A program made the translations under genes and the position numbers. This document shows positions 1 through 6,841 of a stretch of 64,000 bases of DNA, piece by piece (position 1 is the first letter of the stretch; each line of letters begins with the position of its first letter). This DNA comes from Desulfobulbaceae bacterium UBA5611 (lineage in GTDB: Bacteria; Desulfobacterota; Desulfobulbia; Desulfobulbales; Desulfocapsaceae). The notes under the pieces are model-generated. The model worked only from the letters and a program-made list of their open reading frames with translations. It made no database searches and was not told where the DNA came from. Where the stretch lies: assembly GCA_002424635.1 (NCBI GenBank), contig DIKT01000043.1:28532-92531 (forward strand), read 5' to 3'.

Positions 1-222
1 TCTACAGGAGCAACCGGCCGGAATAAAGAGCAAAACGCAGCACACCGGCGCAATCTACCGGACTCAACAGTACAAAAAAAATGCCCCCGCTCCTGTCGTC
101 GGAATGGTCCGATGGAATGAGATATCAACAGGTTGGCGCCTAGTCGATATCTTTAACAGGATGCGGGGACATAATCAAACATTTTCCCAGTTTAACCGTA
201 TGGGAATTTTGGGAGCAGGTAA
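1..222. other. Non-coding lead region of the early operon
   Basis: No credible gene is seen. GATATC occurs at 121-126 and 146-151, each followed within a few bases by AACAGG (127-132 and 155-160), giving an imperfect direct repeat that could be an operator. A ribosome-binding-like GGGAGCAGG precedes the start at 223. No convincing -35/-10 pair was found. Confidence 0.4.
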
Positions 223-687
223 ATGGCAAACCGACGACGACAAATGCAATCCTGGCAGATCCTCCATTTTGCCCGCAAGCATCTGGGCAACTCGGCCCTC
301 TATGAGGTGTTCGGTCGAAAAAATTCCCGGGCGATTGATTACTGGGCGCAGGATCCGGCTTGCACAGATCGCCCACCGGAGGCTTACGACCCGATCCGCG
401 GCATCAAAAACCTGCTCGACCGCCTTGATGATATCGGTCATTGCGGCGTAGTCCGGGCTTGTATTGCCTATCTCTGCAGCGGCACCTCGCTTGATTGCGG
501 TGAACCGCTGCTGGTCGAGCCGCTGGCCACGATCGAGCAGGAGCTGCTGGCTGACTACCGCGCCCTGGCCCTGCTGCAGAATGCAATTGAAGACGGCCAG
601 GATTGTAAAATGATCGACCGCCTGAAGGCCGATGCCATTGCTGAGATCGAGAGAACGGTAGCGAAATATAAAGGAGACCACGCATGA
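223..687 (+). CDS. Phage protein of unknown function, possible regulator
   Basis: The product is 154 aa, mostly helical and soluble, with no membrane segment. The N-terminal half (around residues 10-50) has aromatic and basic residues of the kind seen in phage proteins loosely annotated as CII-like regulators; that assignment is from memory and weak. The ATG at 223 follows GGGAGC. It is the first gene of a coupled run: its stop overlaps the start of the HTH gene (ATGA). An early regulatory or replication-control role is inferred from position only. Confidence 0.6.
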   Translation: MANRRRQMQSWQILHFARKHLGNSALYEVFGRKNSRAIDYWAQDPACTDRPPEAYDPIRGIKNLLDRLDDIGHCGVVRACIAYLCSGTSLDCGEPLLVEPLATIEQELLADYRALALLQNAIEDGQDCKMIDRLKADAIAEIERTVAKYKGDHA

Positions 688-986
688 ATCTGACTTTCCT
701 TAATCGCAAAGAGGTCTGCGAAAAATTGCGGATCTCGATCGACACCTTCGAGGCCTGGGTCCGGGCCGGTCTACCGGAGTATCGGATCGGCCGGATCATT
801 ATGGTTAAGCAGCAGGAGCTGGATGGCTTTATCGAGGCCCACGGCACCGCCGCCCAGAACGAGCTTGTCTCCAGCCTGGTCGCTGATGTGCTGGCTAAAC
901 CAAAACGGCAACGAAAGGGTCGGGCCGGCAAGACTCAAACTGGAGCGTCAGCCGCAGCAACCCATATAAGCAGGAGGCCGTTATGA
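684..986 (+). CDS. Small excisionase/MerR-type helix-turn-helix protein
   Basis: The product is 100 aa. Residues about 1-52 look like a winged HTH of the excisionase/AlpA type: an N-terminal helix (LNRKEVCEKLRIS), a turn and recognition helix (TFEAWVRAGLPEYRIG), then a wing-like strand and KQQELDGFI. The C-terminal 30 residues are rich in Lys/Arg. The start overlaps the previous stop by ATGA and has an AAGGAG site 8 nt upstream. It is likely a DNA-binding regulator, or an excisionase if an integrase lies left of the window. Confidence 0.7.
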   Translation: MNLTFLNRKEVCEKLRISIDTFEAWVRAGLPEYRIGRIIMVKQQELDGFIEAHGTAAQNELVSSLVADVLAKPKRQRKGRAGKTQTGASAAATHISRRPL

Positions 987-1276
987 TCTGGCAAGAGAAG
1001 CGGCCATTGCGCGGCAAGATCCGCCGGGGAATGCGTGACATTATCAATAGTAGTCCGGCTGATATTGTATCGGCCTTATCTGTGGTGTGTCTCCTCGGCA
1101 CCATCATTATCAGCACCATGTTCATCATGGGAGCGCGGCCGTCAAGCCCTGCTGCGGTGCTCTCCTTCCTCCACCGAGACTTCCTCACGTCTCCCTCCTC
1201 CCGTACAGGCCGTGATCCCTATCCAGTAAGCAGGGCGGATCACGGCCGGGTTGTTGCCGGAGGTAGCGAAAAATGA
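983..1276 (+). CDS. Small membrane protein of unknown function
   Basis: The product is 97 aa, with a basic N-terminus (residues 1-20) and one clear hydrophobic segment at about residues 25-48, predicted to span the membrane once. The tail is polar and low in complexity. A perfect AGGAGG lies upstream, and ATGA overlaps link it to the genes on both sides. No family recognised. Its position in an early operon would fit a host-takeover or exclusion role, but nothing in the sequence shows this. Confidence 0.55.
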   Translation: MIWQEKRPLRGKIRRGMRDIINSSPADIVSALSVVCLLGTIIISTMFIMGARPSSPAAVLSFLHRDFLTSPSSRTGRDPYPVSRADHGRVVAGGSEK

Positions 1277-2064
1277 AAATAGGAGTCGACGATAAGCAGG
1301 TCCAGGCTATGCTCCGGCGTCTGCCTAAGCAGGCTAGCAGAGCTGCTGAACAGGCGCTCGACTTCACGGCTGTGCGCATTGCCGACGCCGTGCGCACCCA
1401 AATGCTGCGGGGTTTTGATCAGCCAACCCAATATACCCTTAATAGCCTGAAGGTGACACCGACCAAGGGTCATAATATGCAGGCCTCGGTGTGGTTCAAA
1501 GAGCCTGATCGTATGGGTGATCATTATCTGGTGCCACAGGTGGAAGGCGGCAGGCGCAAGCTTAAGGGCTTTGAGCGGGCCTTAGGTAAAGATGAGTATA
1601 TACCAGGTGTCGGCGCTAAGATGGACGGTCATGGTAACGTCAGCTCCAGCCAGATCCGGCAGATCCTGTCCGTCCTGGGCAAGGCTGAAGCCTCAGCCGG
1701 CTATGACGCCAACCTAACAGCCAGAAGCGCCAAGCGCAACAAGAAGTCCCGTGACTATGTGGTAATCAAGCCAGGAAGCCGTGGCCGTCTGGCCCCTGGT
1801 GTCTATCAACGGTATCAGACCGGTGTCGGCTTCGGGGCAAAAACCAAGCGCGCGTTACCTTTTGGCGAATGGCAACGCGGCCGCACCCGCGGTCGCTTCT
1901 CATCGGTAGTGCAAGCCAAAGGCCTCAAGCCAATACTGCTCAAGGGCCATACCGGTCGCTCGGTCCGCCCCTTACTACCTTTTTACCTAATTGCTCAAAC
2001 CGAGTACGCTGCGCGTTTCACACCAGCCTTTTATTCCTCTTTTAATGCATTGATGTCGCGATGA
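1273..2064 (+). CDS. Phage tail-completion / minor tail-like protein, displaced from the structural module
   Basis: The product is 263 aa. The N-terminal helix with paired basic residues (VQAMLRRLPKQASRAAEQAL), the TLNSLKV strand, a GGRRKLKGFERAL segment and the C-terminal GVYQRY motif resemble a conserved phage protein usually found among neck or tail-completion genes (HK97 gp10-like group; from memory). The protein is basic. The start overlaps the previous stop (ATGA), preceded by GGAGG. Oddly, it sits upstream of the replication genes, about 15 kb from the other head-tail genes. It could be a moron, or a late gene relocated by recombination. Confidence 0.6.
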   Translation: MKIGVDDKQVQAMLRRLPKQASRAAEQALDFTAVRIADAVRTQMLRGFDQPTQYTLNSLKVTPTKGHNMQASVWFKEPDRMGDHYLVPQVEGGRRKLKGFERALGKDEYIPGVGAKMDGHGNVSSSQIRQILSVLGKAEASAGYDANLTARSAKRNKKSRDYVVIKPGSRGRLAPGVYQRYQTGVGFGAKTKRALPFGEWQRGRTRGRFSSVVQAKGLKPILLKGHTGRSVRPLLPFYLIAQTEYAARFTPAFYSSFNALMSR

Positions 2065-2329
2065 TCTTTCTACGACTGATCCTCCTAGATTGCCCCAACG
2101 GGAGAGTTACGCTTTACCGCGGAGCGCCCTGGTCAGCTAGGCACATTGTTTTTTTTGTCTTTTTCCCCCGCACCCCCTTTCTAAAAAGCAAACCAGAAAA
2201 TAAGCACCATCCCAAACAAATGGGTCCTTCCAGGCCTTTGTCTATTCAAGGGGTTTTCGCACCCCGGGGAAATCGCATGGACAAAGTTTTAAAAAGATCG
2301 GAAAAACGGAATCATGAAAGAGGATCATT
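2065..2329. other. Intergenic leader of the replication module
   Basis: This 265-bp stretch has no credible gene. It contains T- and C-rich runs (2148-2178) and a short hairpin with arms GGGG and CCCC near 2249-2264. The end (2283-2329) is A-rich and leads into a GAGGAT ribosome site for the next gene. A promoter for the replication genes is likely here, but no strong consensus is visible. Confidence 0.35.
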
Positions 2330-2608
2330 ATGAGTGCAGGAAATAATGAAAACCAGCGGTTACTCTGTCCTCGATGTGGGGGCAGTAATATCTGGAAAAA
2401 TGGGACCAGTCGTGCAGGAAAACAGCAGCACCGTTGTCGGATGTGCAATCGTGTTTTCGTCGCTGAACCATATATTCAAAAGTCAATCGTTGAAATTGCC
2501 GACCGGCTCCTGGCAAATAATATCGGCATCCCTGTTGCTGCGCGGGTGTTGCAGGGGTTTGTCTCCAGACGGTGGTTGTATAGCCGAAAAGAGCAGGGTC
2601 AAAAATGA
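2330..2608 (+). CDS. InsA-like zinc-ribbon/HTH protein
   Basis: The product is 92 aa. Residues about 13-43 form a CPRCGG-x18-CRMC zinc ribbon with the spacing and flanking pattern (KNGTSRAGKQQHRC) seen in the N-terminus of IS1 InsA. It is followed by a helical segment (IVEIADRLLANNIG, PVAARVL) like the InsA helix-turn-helix. No transposase catalytic domain or IS ends are present nearby, so this looks like a stand-alone DNA-binding protein. Its stop overlaps the helicase start (ATGA), suggesting a role in replication initiation or its control. Confidence 0.7.
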   Translation: MSAGNNENQRLLCPRCGGSNIWKNGTSRAGKQQHRCRMCNRVFVAEPYIQKSIVEIADRLLANNIGIPVAARVLQGFVSRRWLYSRKEQGQK

Positions 2609-4191
2609 GCGACATTAACGGCTACAAAGAACAAGTAAAGGCCAGGGTCTCCCAGGAAGAAGGGATCAAAAAACCGGCAGATCCACAACCTGCAGACGAA
2701 GAGCCTGATCTCGACTTCGTAGAACGCTGTTATCGAGCCAACGAAGTCGGAGACAGCCTGCTTTTTAACCGCCTATACCGTGACCAATTTCTCTTTAATG
2801 TCGTCTCCGGCCGCTGGATGTGTTACCAGGGTCCGCACTGGGAGATTGATCATCACTCTAAAACCAAGGCCGCGGCCGAGGGAGTGGTCCAACAATATCT
2901 CCGCCTCCTGGAGCAGGTAGAAGAAGAGCTGGAAGGACTGGGTGACAAAAACAAAGACAATGCCAGCCAACACGCTATTCTCAATTTTCGTAAAAAAGGC
3001 CTGTTAGAGCGGCTTAATCGCCTTCGGTCAGCCTCCGGCCGCAAAAGCATGCTGGAGTGTGCCGTCAGCAACTCCGATCCACTTACCGTCCATACGGATC
3101 TGCTCGACCAGCAGCCGTGGCTCTTCCCTTGTCAGAATGGGGTGATCGACCTCCGGACCGGCAATTTCAGCGCTGGTTCCCCCTCTTATTTACTTACCTC
3201 GGCCGCCCCCACCACATGGACAGGAATAAACACCCCTTGTCTAGCCTGGGAGTCCTTCCTGCGAGAAATTTTTGATAATAATCAAGAGGTCATCGATTAC
3301 CTGCAGAAAGTGCTGGGTTATGTCATCACCGGTCTCAAAAGTGAACGCATCTTTATTGTTTTTTATGGGCCCCATGGCCAGAACGGCAAAGGCACATTGA
3401 TTGATGTGCTCTACCGGATCCTCGGTAAGTTGGCCGAGCCTATCAATTCAGAGATGTTGATGAGTCAGAAATTCGGTAAATCAGCTTCAGCACCATCTCC
3501 GGAAGTGCTGGCTCTTAAAGGAAAACGGTTGATCTGGGCCTCGGAGACCGAGGAAAAAAACAGTTTTGCCGAGGGTAAAATTAAGCTGTACAGCGGCGGT
3601 GATCCGCTGATCGGGCGCGGCATCAGTGAAAAAGAGCAGATCGTCTTTGATCCCAGCCACGTTTTGTTCCTGATCTGCAACGATCTGCCCAGGGCGAAGG
3701 CTAAAGATTCGGCTTTCTGGGAGCGGATCAAGGTTTTCAATTTCCCTCTTTCGTTCGTCTCCAACCCGGATCCAGCCAAGAACTATCAAAGACCGCGCGA
3801 CAAAGAGTTGCTTGAGAAATTAACCGCCGAATCGTCAGGTATTCTGGCCTGGCTGGTCCGGGGCTGCAAGCTCTGGCAGGATAGCGGCAATCTTATTCCG
3901 CCCCAGAAAATAATTGATGACAGCCAGGATTATCGCAATCATGAGGATGACATGCAGGAGTTCATTGATGCCTGCTGCTTGGTTGATTTTACCGATGCCG
4001 GCAACGACAATCGGTGCAGTGCTAAAGAAATCTATCAAGCCTTCCGCACCTGGTGGGAAGACAACAACCCGACCAGGCCGATCAGCCAGAAATCATTTTC
4101 CGATCAGCTGCAGCTGAAAGGTTTCATCAAGATCAAATCCGACACCATTTTTTACCAGTTTCTCCGACTGGTTGTGACGACAGGGGTCTGA
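2605..4191 (+). CDS. D5-type phage replicative helicase (SF3, P4-family C-terminal half)
   Basis: The product is 528 aa. The N-terminal part (about 40-220) fits a D5_N domain. An SF3 AAA+ helicase follows: Walker A GPHGQNGKGT at about residue 255, Walker B-like RLIWASETEE at about 307, and a sensor asparagine in LICNDLPRAK near 355. The last 80 residues (about 447-525) are a winged-helix-like D5 C-terminal domain beginning FIDACCLVD. P4-family proteins normally fuse primase and helicase; here the primase is a separate gene at 4525. It should unwind phage DNA at the origin as a hexamer. Confidence 0.9.
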   Translation: MSDINGYKEQVKARVSQEEGIKKPADPQPADEEPDLDFVERCYRANEVGDSLLFNRLYRDQFLFNVVSGRWMCYQGPHWEIDHHSKTKAAAEGVVQQYLRLLEQVEEELEGLGDKNKDNASQHAILNFRKKGLLERLNRLRSASGRKSMLECAVSNSDPLTVHTDLLDQQPWLFPCQNGVIDLRTGNFSAGSPSYLLTSAAPTTWTGINTPCLAWESFLREIFDNNQEVIDYLQKVLGYVITGLKSERIFIVFYGPHGQNGKGTLIDVLYRILGKLAEPINSEMLMSQKFGKSASAPSPEVLALKGKRLIWASETEEKNSFAEGKIKLYSGGDPLIGRGISEKEQIVFDPSHVLFLICNDLPRAKAKDSAFWERIKVFNFPLSFVSNPDPAKNYQRPRDKELLEKLTAESSGILAWLVRGCKLWQDSGNLIPPQKIIDDSQDYRNHEDDMQEFIDACCLVDFTDAGNDNRCSAKEIYQAFRTWWEDNNPTRPISQKSFSDQLQLKGFIKIKSDTIFYQFLRLVVTTGV

Positions 4192-4524
4192 TATGCAGTC
4201 ATTTATCACTACAAACAAGGCTTTGCCTCCCATCCTCCCGCCAGCCTCCCGCTTGCAAGTCTTTGTATCTATGATAAAAAAAGCCAAAATGGGAGGATGG
4301 GAGGCAAACTGTAGACCCCGCGTGTACGCGACAATAAAGGATATAATAACGTTCTCTCACGCGCGGCTATATATATCCCTCCCATCCTCCCATTATATAA
4401 TAAAAGAAAGAAATAAGAGAAGTAAGAGCCTGTTTTCTTTGGTTTTGCTGAATGGGAGGCAAGGCTCTTTTTCCCTCCCATGGCTCTCCCTCCCTCCCAT
4501 GACTCCAAAAAATGAGGCCGGGCT
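4192..4524. repeat. CCTCCC/GGGAGG iteron cluster, candidate phage replication origin
   Basis: At least ten CCTCCC/GGGAGG hexamers occur in about 275 bp (first 4226-4231, last 4493-4498). The 14-bp core CCTCCCATCCTCCC is present at 4226-4239 and 4378-4391, and in reverse complement at 4291-4304. An 18-bp perfect inverted repeat pairs 4222-4239 with 4291-4308. AT-rich stretches separate the clusters (4310-4377, 4392-4450). It lies exactly between helicase and primase genes, as expected for an origin. An operator array is the alternative. An open frame crosses it but reads the repeats as low-complexity peptide and is not called. Confidence 0.6.
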
Positions 4525-6033
4525 GTGATAAATCTCCTTGATCTCTATCTGATTGATGCCCCTGGTAAGACCTTTGCCGCGGCCGGCAGTAAAGAACATC
4601 GCGGACCGTGCCCTAAATGCGGCGGTACTGACCGTTTCGGTGTTTTTCCGCTGCAGAATAACGGGGCCGGCTCCTTCTTTTGTGGTCGGCAGAAGGGTGG
4701 CGGTAATGGTTGCGGCCTGGGCGGTGATGCCATTGAATATCTCCGCAAGATCCGCGGCCTCTCTTATCGTGAGGCCTGTGATTTTCTCGGGATCGAGGCC
4801 AAGGGTAAACAAAACAGCCAGCGCTCCACTCGGTACCGCTATCAGCTGCCATCCGCGCCGGTGGCCCAGGCCGCCTTCATGGCGGAGGCCAAATCCTATC
4901 CCTCTGAAGTGGTTGATGCGGCGTTATGGGTGGCCAAGGGTATGGAGTTTGTCGAAAAATGCCATCAGGAATTGCTGAGCCGCCCGTTATCGATCGTTTA
5001 CTTGCAAAATAGGGGTATCGGTATGGCGTCCATTAAAAAATACAATTTGGGCTTCTGGGGCGGTAATGAGCGTAATGGCCTGGAATACCAGACTGCTTAC
5101 CGGCCGCGTTCCGCCTGGGGCCTCTCGGCTGAGAAAAATGCCAATAATAAACCGCGGATGATGGCGCTGCCGGCCGGGCTGGTGATCCCCTATCTGGTTG
5201 ACGGCCGTCTGCACCGGCTGACGATCCGGCTGCTCCGGCCGGATCCGCAGACCGGCAAAAAATATCATTATGTGACCGGCTCTATCCGTGACCTCTGGTT
5301 GTCTAATCCCGGGGCCCGGGCTTTTATCACCCAGGAGGCCGAACTTGATTGTATCGCCATCGATGAGGCCGCGGGTGATCTGGTCGGCACTGTCGGCATC
5401 GGCTCGACCGGGGTGCGGCCTGATCTGCGGACCGCCACCATTCTCGAGCAATCGCTGTGCATTTTAGGCGGCCTTGATTTTGACGGCCTGGGCAGTAAAG
5501 CCGCAGCGGCTGTCGTCCAGGCCGGGCAGTGGTGGGAGAAAACCTACAGCCAGTATCAGCGCTGGCCGGTACCGGCAGGCAAAGACGCCGGGGAATTTTT
5601 CCAGGCTGGCGGCGATCTGCGTTTGTGGGTCATGGCCGGGCTACCTGATTTTCTGCTGCCGGCCGCTGATAAAGCTAACAGCCTGCCTGCGGTGATCCCG
5701 GTTGATACGGCTTTACCAAACGAGGTGGAGCCAATGACGGAAATGGGGCCCGTACCAGAGATGGCAAAAGCGGAAGCGGTACCGGTGCCGCCGGTCTCCA
5801 GGGCCGCTGGTGACCTGGCCGAATTAAAAGAGCTGTTGCGGCAGTCCCGCGGCTATGTCCGCATTTTTGACGGCGGGATCAATGTAGCCAAAGAAGTACC
5901 GGCACCATGGCAGCAAAAAGAATTCGCTGCCTCCGGCCGCCTCAGTTGGCTGCTCAATAACTCGCTGGTAGTGGCGGACTGGATCGGCAATAGGCCGGAC
6001 GGGCTCTATAAAGCCGATGATATCAGGTGCTAA
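4525..6033 (+). CDS. Phage DNA primase (CHC2 zinc finger + TOPRIM)
   Basis: The product is 502 aa with a GTG start. Residues about 28-75 hold the CHC2-type zinc-binding domain (GPCPKCGGTDRF, then SFFCGRQ and NGCGLGGD). A TOPRIM domain lies at about 265-350, with the glutamate in FITQEAELD and the acidic pair in LGGLDFDGLG. The linker and C-terminal 100 residues are variable. It makes RNA primers for phage DNA synthesis and would act with the separate D5-type helicase upstream. Confidence 0.9.
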   Translation: MINLLDLYLIDAPGKTFAAAGSKEHRGPCPKCGGTDRFGVFPLQNNGAGSFFCGRQKGGGNGCGLGGDAIEYLRKIRGLSYREACDFLGIEAKGKQNSQRSTRYRYQLPSAPVAQAAFMAEAKSYPSEVVDAALWVAKGMEFVEKCHQELLSRPLSIVYLQNRGIGMASIKKYNLGFWGGNERNGLEYQTAYRPRSAWGLSAEKNANNKPRMMALPAGLVIPYLVDGRLHRLTIRLLRPDPQTGKKYHYVTGSIRDLWLSNPGARAFITQEAELDCIAIDEAAGDLVGTVGIGSTGVRPDLRTATILEQSLCILGGLDFDGLGSKAAAAVVQAGQWWEKTYSQYQRWPVPAGKDAGEFFQAGGDLRLWVMAGLPDFLLPAADKANSLPAVIPVDTALPNEVEPMTEMGPVPEMAKAEAVPVPPVSRAAGDLAELKELLRQSRGYVRIFDGGINVAKEVPAPWQQKEFAASGRLSWLLNNSLVVADWIGNRPDGLYKADDIRC

Positions 6034-6371
6034 AGATGACTAATTATCTTCCAGGCACCCAGGCAGATCAGGACAAAACCAAGGATATCAAACAGGTTGC
6101 CCAGCAGTTGGGGCTCGCGGTTGAAGTCCGTCATTTTCAGGCCGTTGTGGATGGATGGCCCCGGCAGATAAAGGCCGGTATGGCGCGGGTGGTTGATCCA
6201 TTCGCCAATAGAAAAGAAGATGCCGCCCAGGGCGATGAGTTGGACGGCGGTATTGCTGACGCCCTGCAAGGGGACGGTCAACGCCAGAGTGAGCAGAAAG
6301 GTGCAGAATACGAGCATGGCCTTGTACCAATAGTCAATAATGAGTTGAGAAAGCGGGTTTCCGGGCTTCAT
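6030..6371 (-). CDS. Small membrane protein on the opposite strand
   Basis: The product is 113 aa, the only minus-strand gene in the prophage. Two hydrophobic segments (about residues 17-37 and 42-55) and a C-terminal one (about 92-110) flank a conserved-looking GEWINHP motif. I have seen similar small phage or chromosomal proteins, but no function is established. The start at 6371 (MKPGNPL) is chosen because AAGGAG lies 10 nt upstream; a 40-residue longer frame lacks such a site. Its 3' end overlaps the primase 3' end tail-to-tail. A lysogenic-conversion or superinfection-exclusion role is possible but inferred. Confidence 0.7.
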   Translation of the reverse strand: MKPGNPLSQLIIDYWYKAMLVFCTFLLTLALTVPLQGVSNTAVQLIALGGIFFSIGEWINHPRHTGLYLPGPSIHNGLKMTDFNREPQLLGNLFDILGFVLICLGAWKIISHL

Positions 6372-6486
6372 TTTGGCCTGCTCCTTGGCGTTTGTGGGCC
6401 GCATTACTGCGGCTGGCGGCGCGGCGCTGGTGTCTCGCTGGTAACGGGACTCCTGCTGCTGATGGTCTATGGTTTGGTTGCTGATA

Positions 6487-6516
6487 ACCATACAGGGAGT
6501 TGGTCTTTTATTTCAA
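6487..6516 (-). promoter_or_regulatory. Possible promoter of the minus-strand membrane protein
   Basis: Read on the minus strand: TTGAAA (6511-6516), 18-bp spacer, TATGGT (6487-6492). It lies 115 bp upstream of the start at 6371. Only a moderate match, proposed because a lone reverse-strand gene needs its own promoter. Confidence 0.3.
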
Positions 6517-6555
6517 CGACAAAACAGGTGGATGTGAAAAAAAACTTGCCAAGCG

Positions 6556-6673
6556 CCGCCGTGGTGGGGTATGTTTCTCGGGTCACTGGGATACCAGTGA
6601 CCGGGATTTGCAGCCCGGAATCAATCGGCGGACAGAAAACCGCCATCAGCCCTTACGGCTTGATGGTTTTTTT
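6556..6673 (+). ncRNA. C4-like antisense RNA upstream of the antirepressor
   Basis: A closing helix pairs CCGCCG (6556-6561) with CGGCGG (6626-6631). Inside are a perfect 9-bp hairpin GGTCACTGG/CCAGTGACC with loop GATA (6581-6602) and a short GGG/CCC hairpin around ATTTGCA (6603-6616). An intrinsic terminator follows: CCATCA/TGATGG with inner GCC/GGC, then seven T (6643-6673). Order, sizes and the ATTTGCAGCCCGG segment match my memory of the phage P1/P7 C4 RNA family, which represses the antirepressor gene just downstream. Here a BRO antirepressor follows at 6842. Function is inferred from family and position. Confidence 0.65.
6643..6673 (+). terminator. Intrinsic terminator of the C4-like RNA
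   Basis: Stem CCATCAGCC (6643-6651) and GGCTTGATGG (6657-6666), directly followed by TTTTTTT. It separates the short RNA from the antirepressor leader, so read-through is needed for antirepressor expression from an upstream promoter. Confidence 0.75.
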
Positions 6674-6700
6674 ATGTCCAAACCTCAGTTTTGCTCCTTT

Positions 6701-6841
6701 TGGGAGAGGCTGGGTGGGGAGCCTTCGGGCTCGCCGGGTGCCTTTTGACCGGTCTGCAAACCCACTCAACCTCTCCCATTTTGCGTTTTGCAGCGCAATG
6801 GGCGGGAAAGTTTTTTCTTTCTCATCAAAAGGAGTACGCTC
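6701..6841 (+). promoter_or_regulatory. Structured leader of the antirepressor mRNA with two competing folds
   Basis: Fold 1: TGGGAGAGG (6701-6709) pairs perfectly with CCTCTCCCA (6770-6778), extended by TGGGTGGG/CCCACTCA (6711-6718/6761-6768). It encloses a UUCG-capped hairpin GAGCC/GGCTC (6719-6732) and CCGG/CCGG (6734-6737/6749-6752). Fold 2: CCCATT (6775-6780) pairs with AATGGG (6797-6802) with inner GCG/CGC, and a T-run lies at 6811-6820. Both folds need 6775-6778, so they exclude each other. This is the layout of a switchable leader. It ends at an AAAGGAG ribosome site. Confidence 0.55.

Noticed and set aside
2061..2333. 90-codon frame after the displaced tail gene
   Set aside because: It crosses homopolymer runs and a hairpin, has no conserved pattern, and overlaps the next gene start.
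4193..4528. Frame of 111 codons over the iteron cluster
   Set aside because: Its composition just reflects the CCTCCC repeats, and it has no clear ribosome site. The repeats and inverted repeats explain the stretch better.
6674..6748. 24-codon leader peptide MSKPQFCSFW...
   Set aside because: The ATG sits in the terminator T-run without a ribosome site. Similar reading frames in other phage leaders probably reflect the conserved RNA structure.
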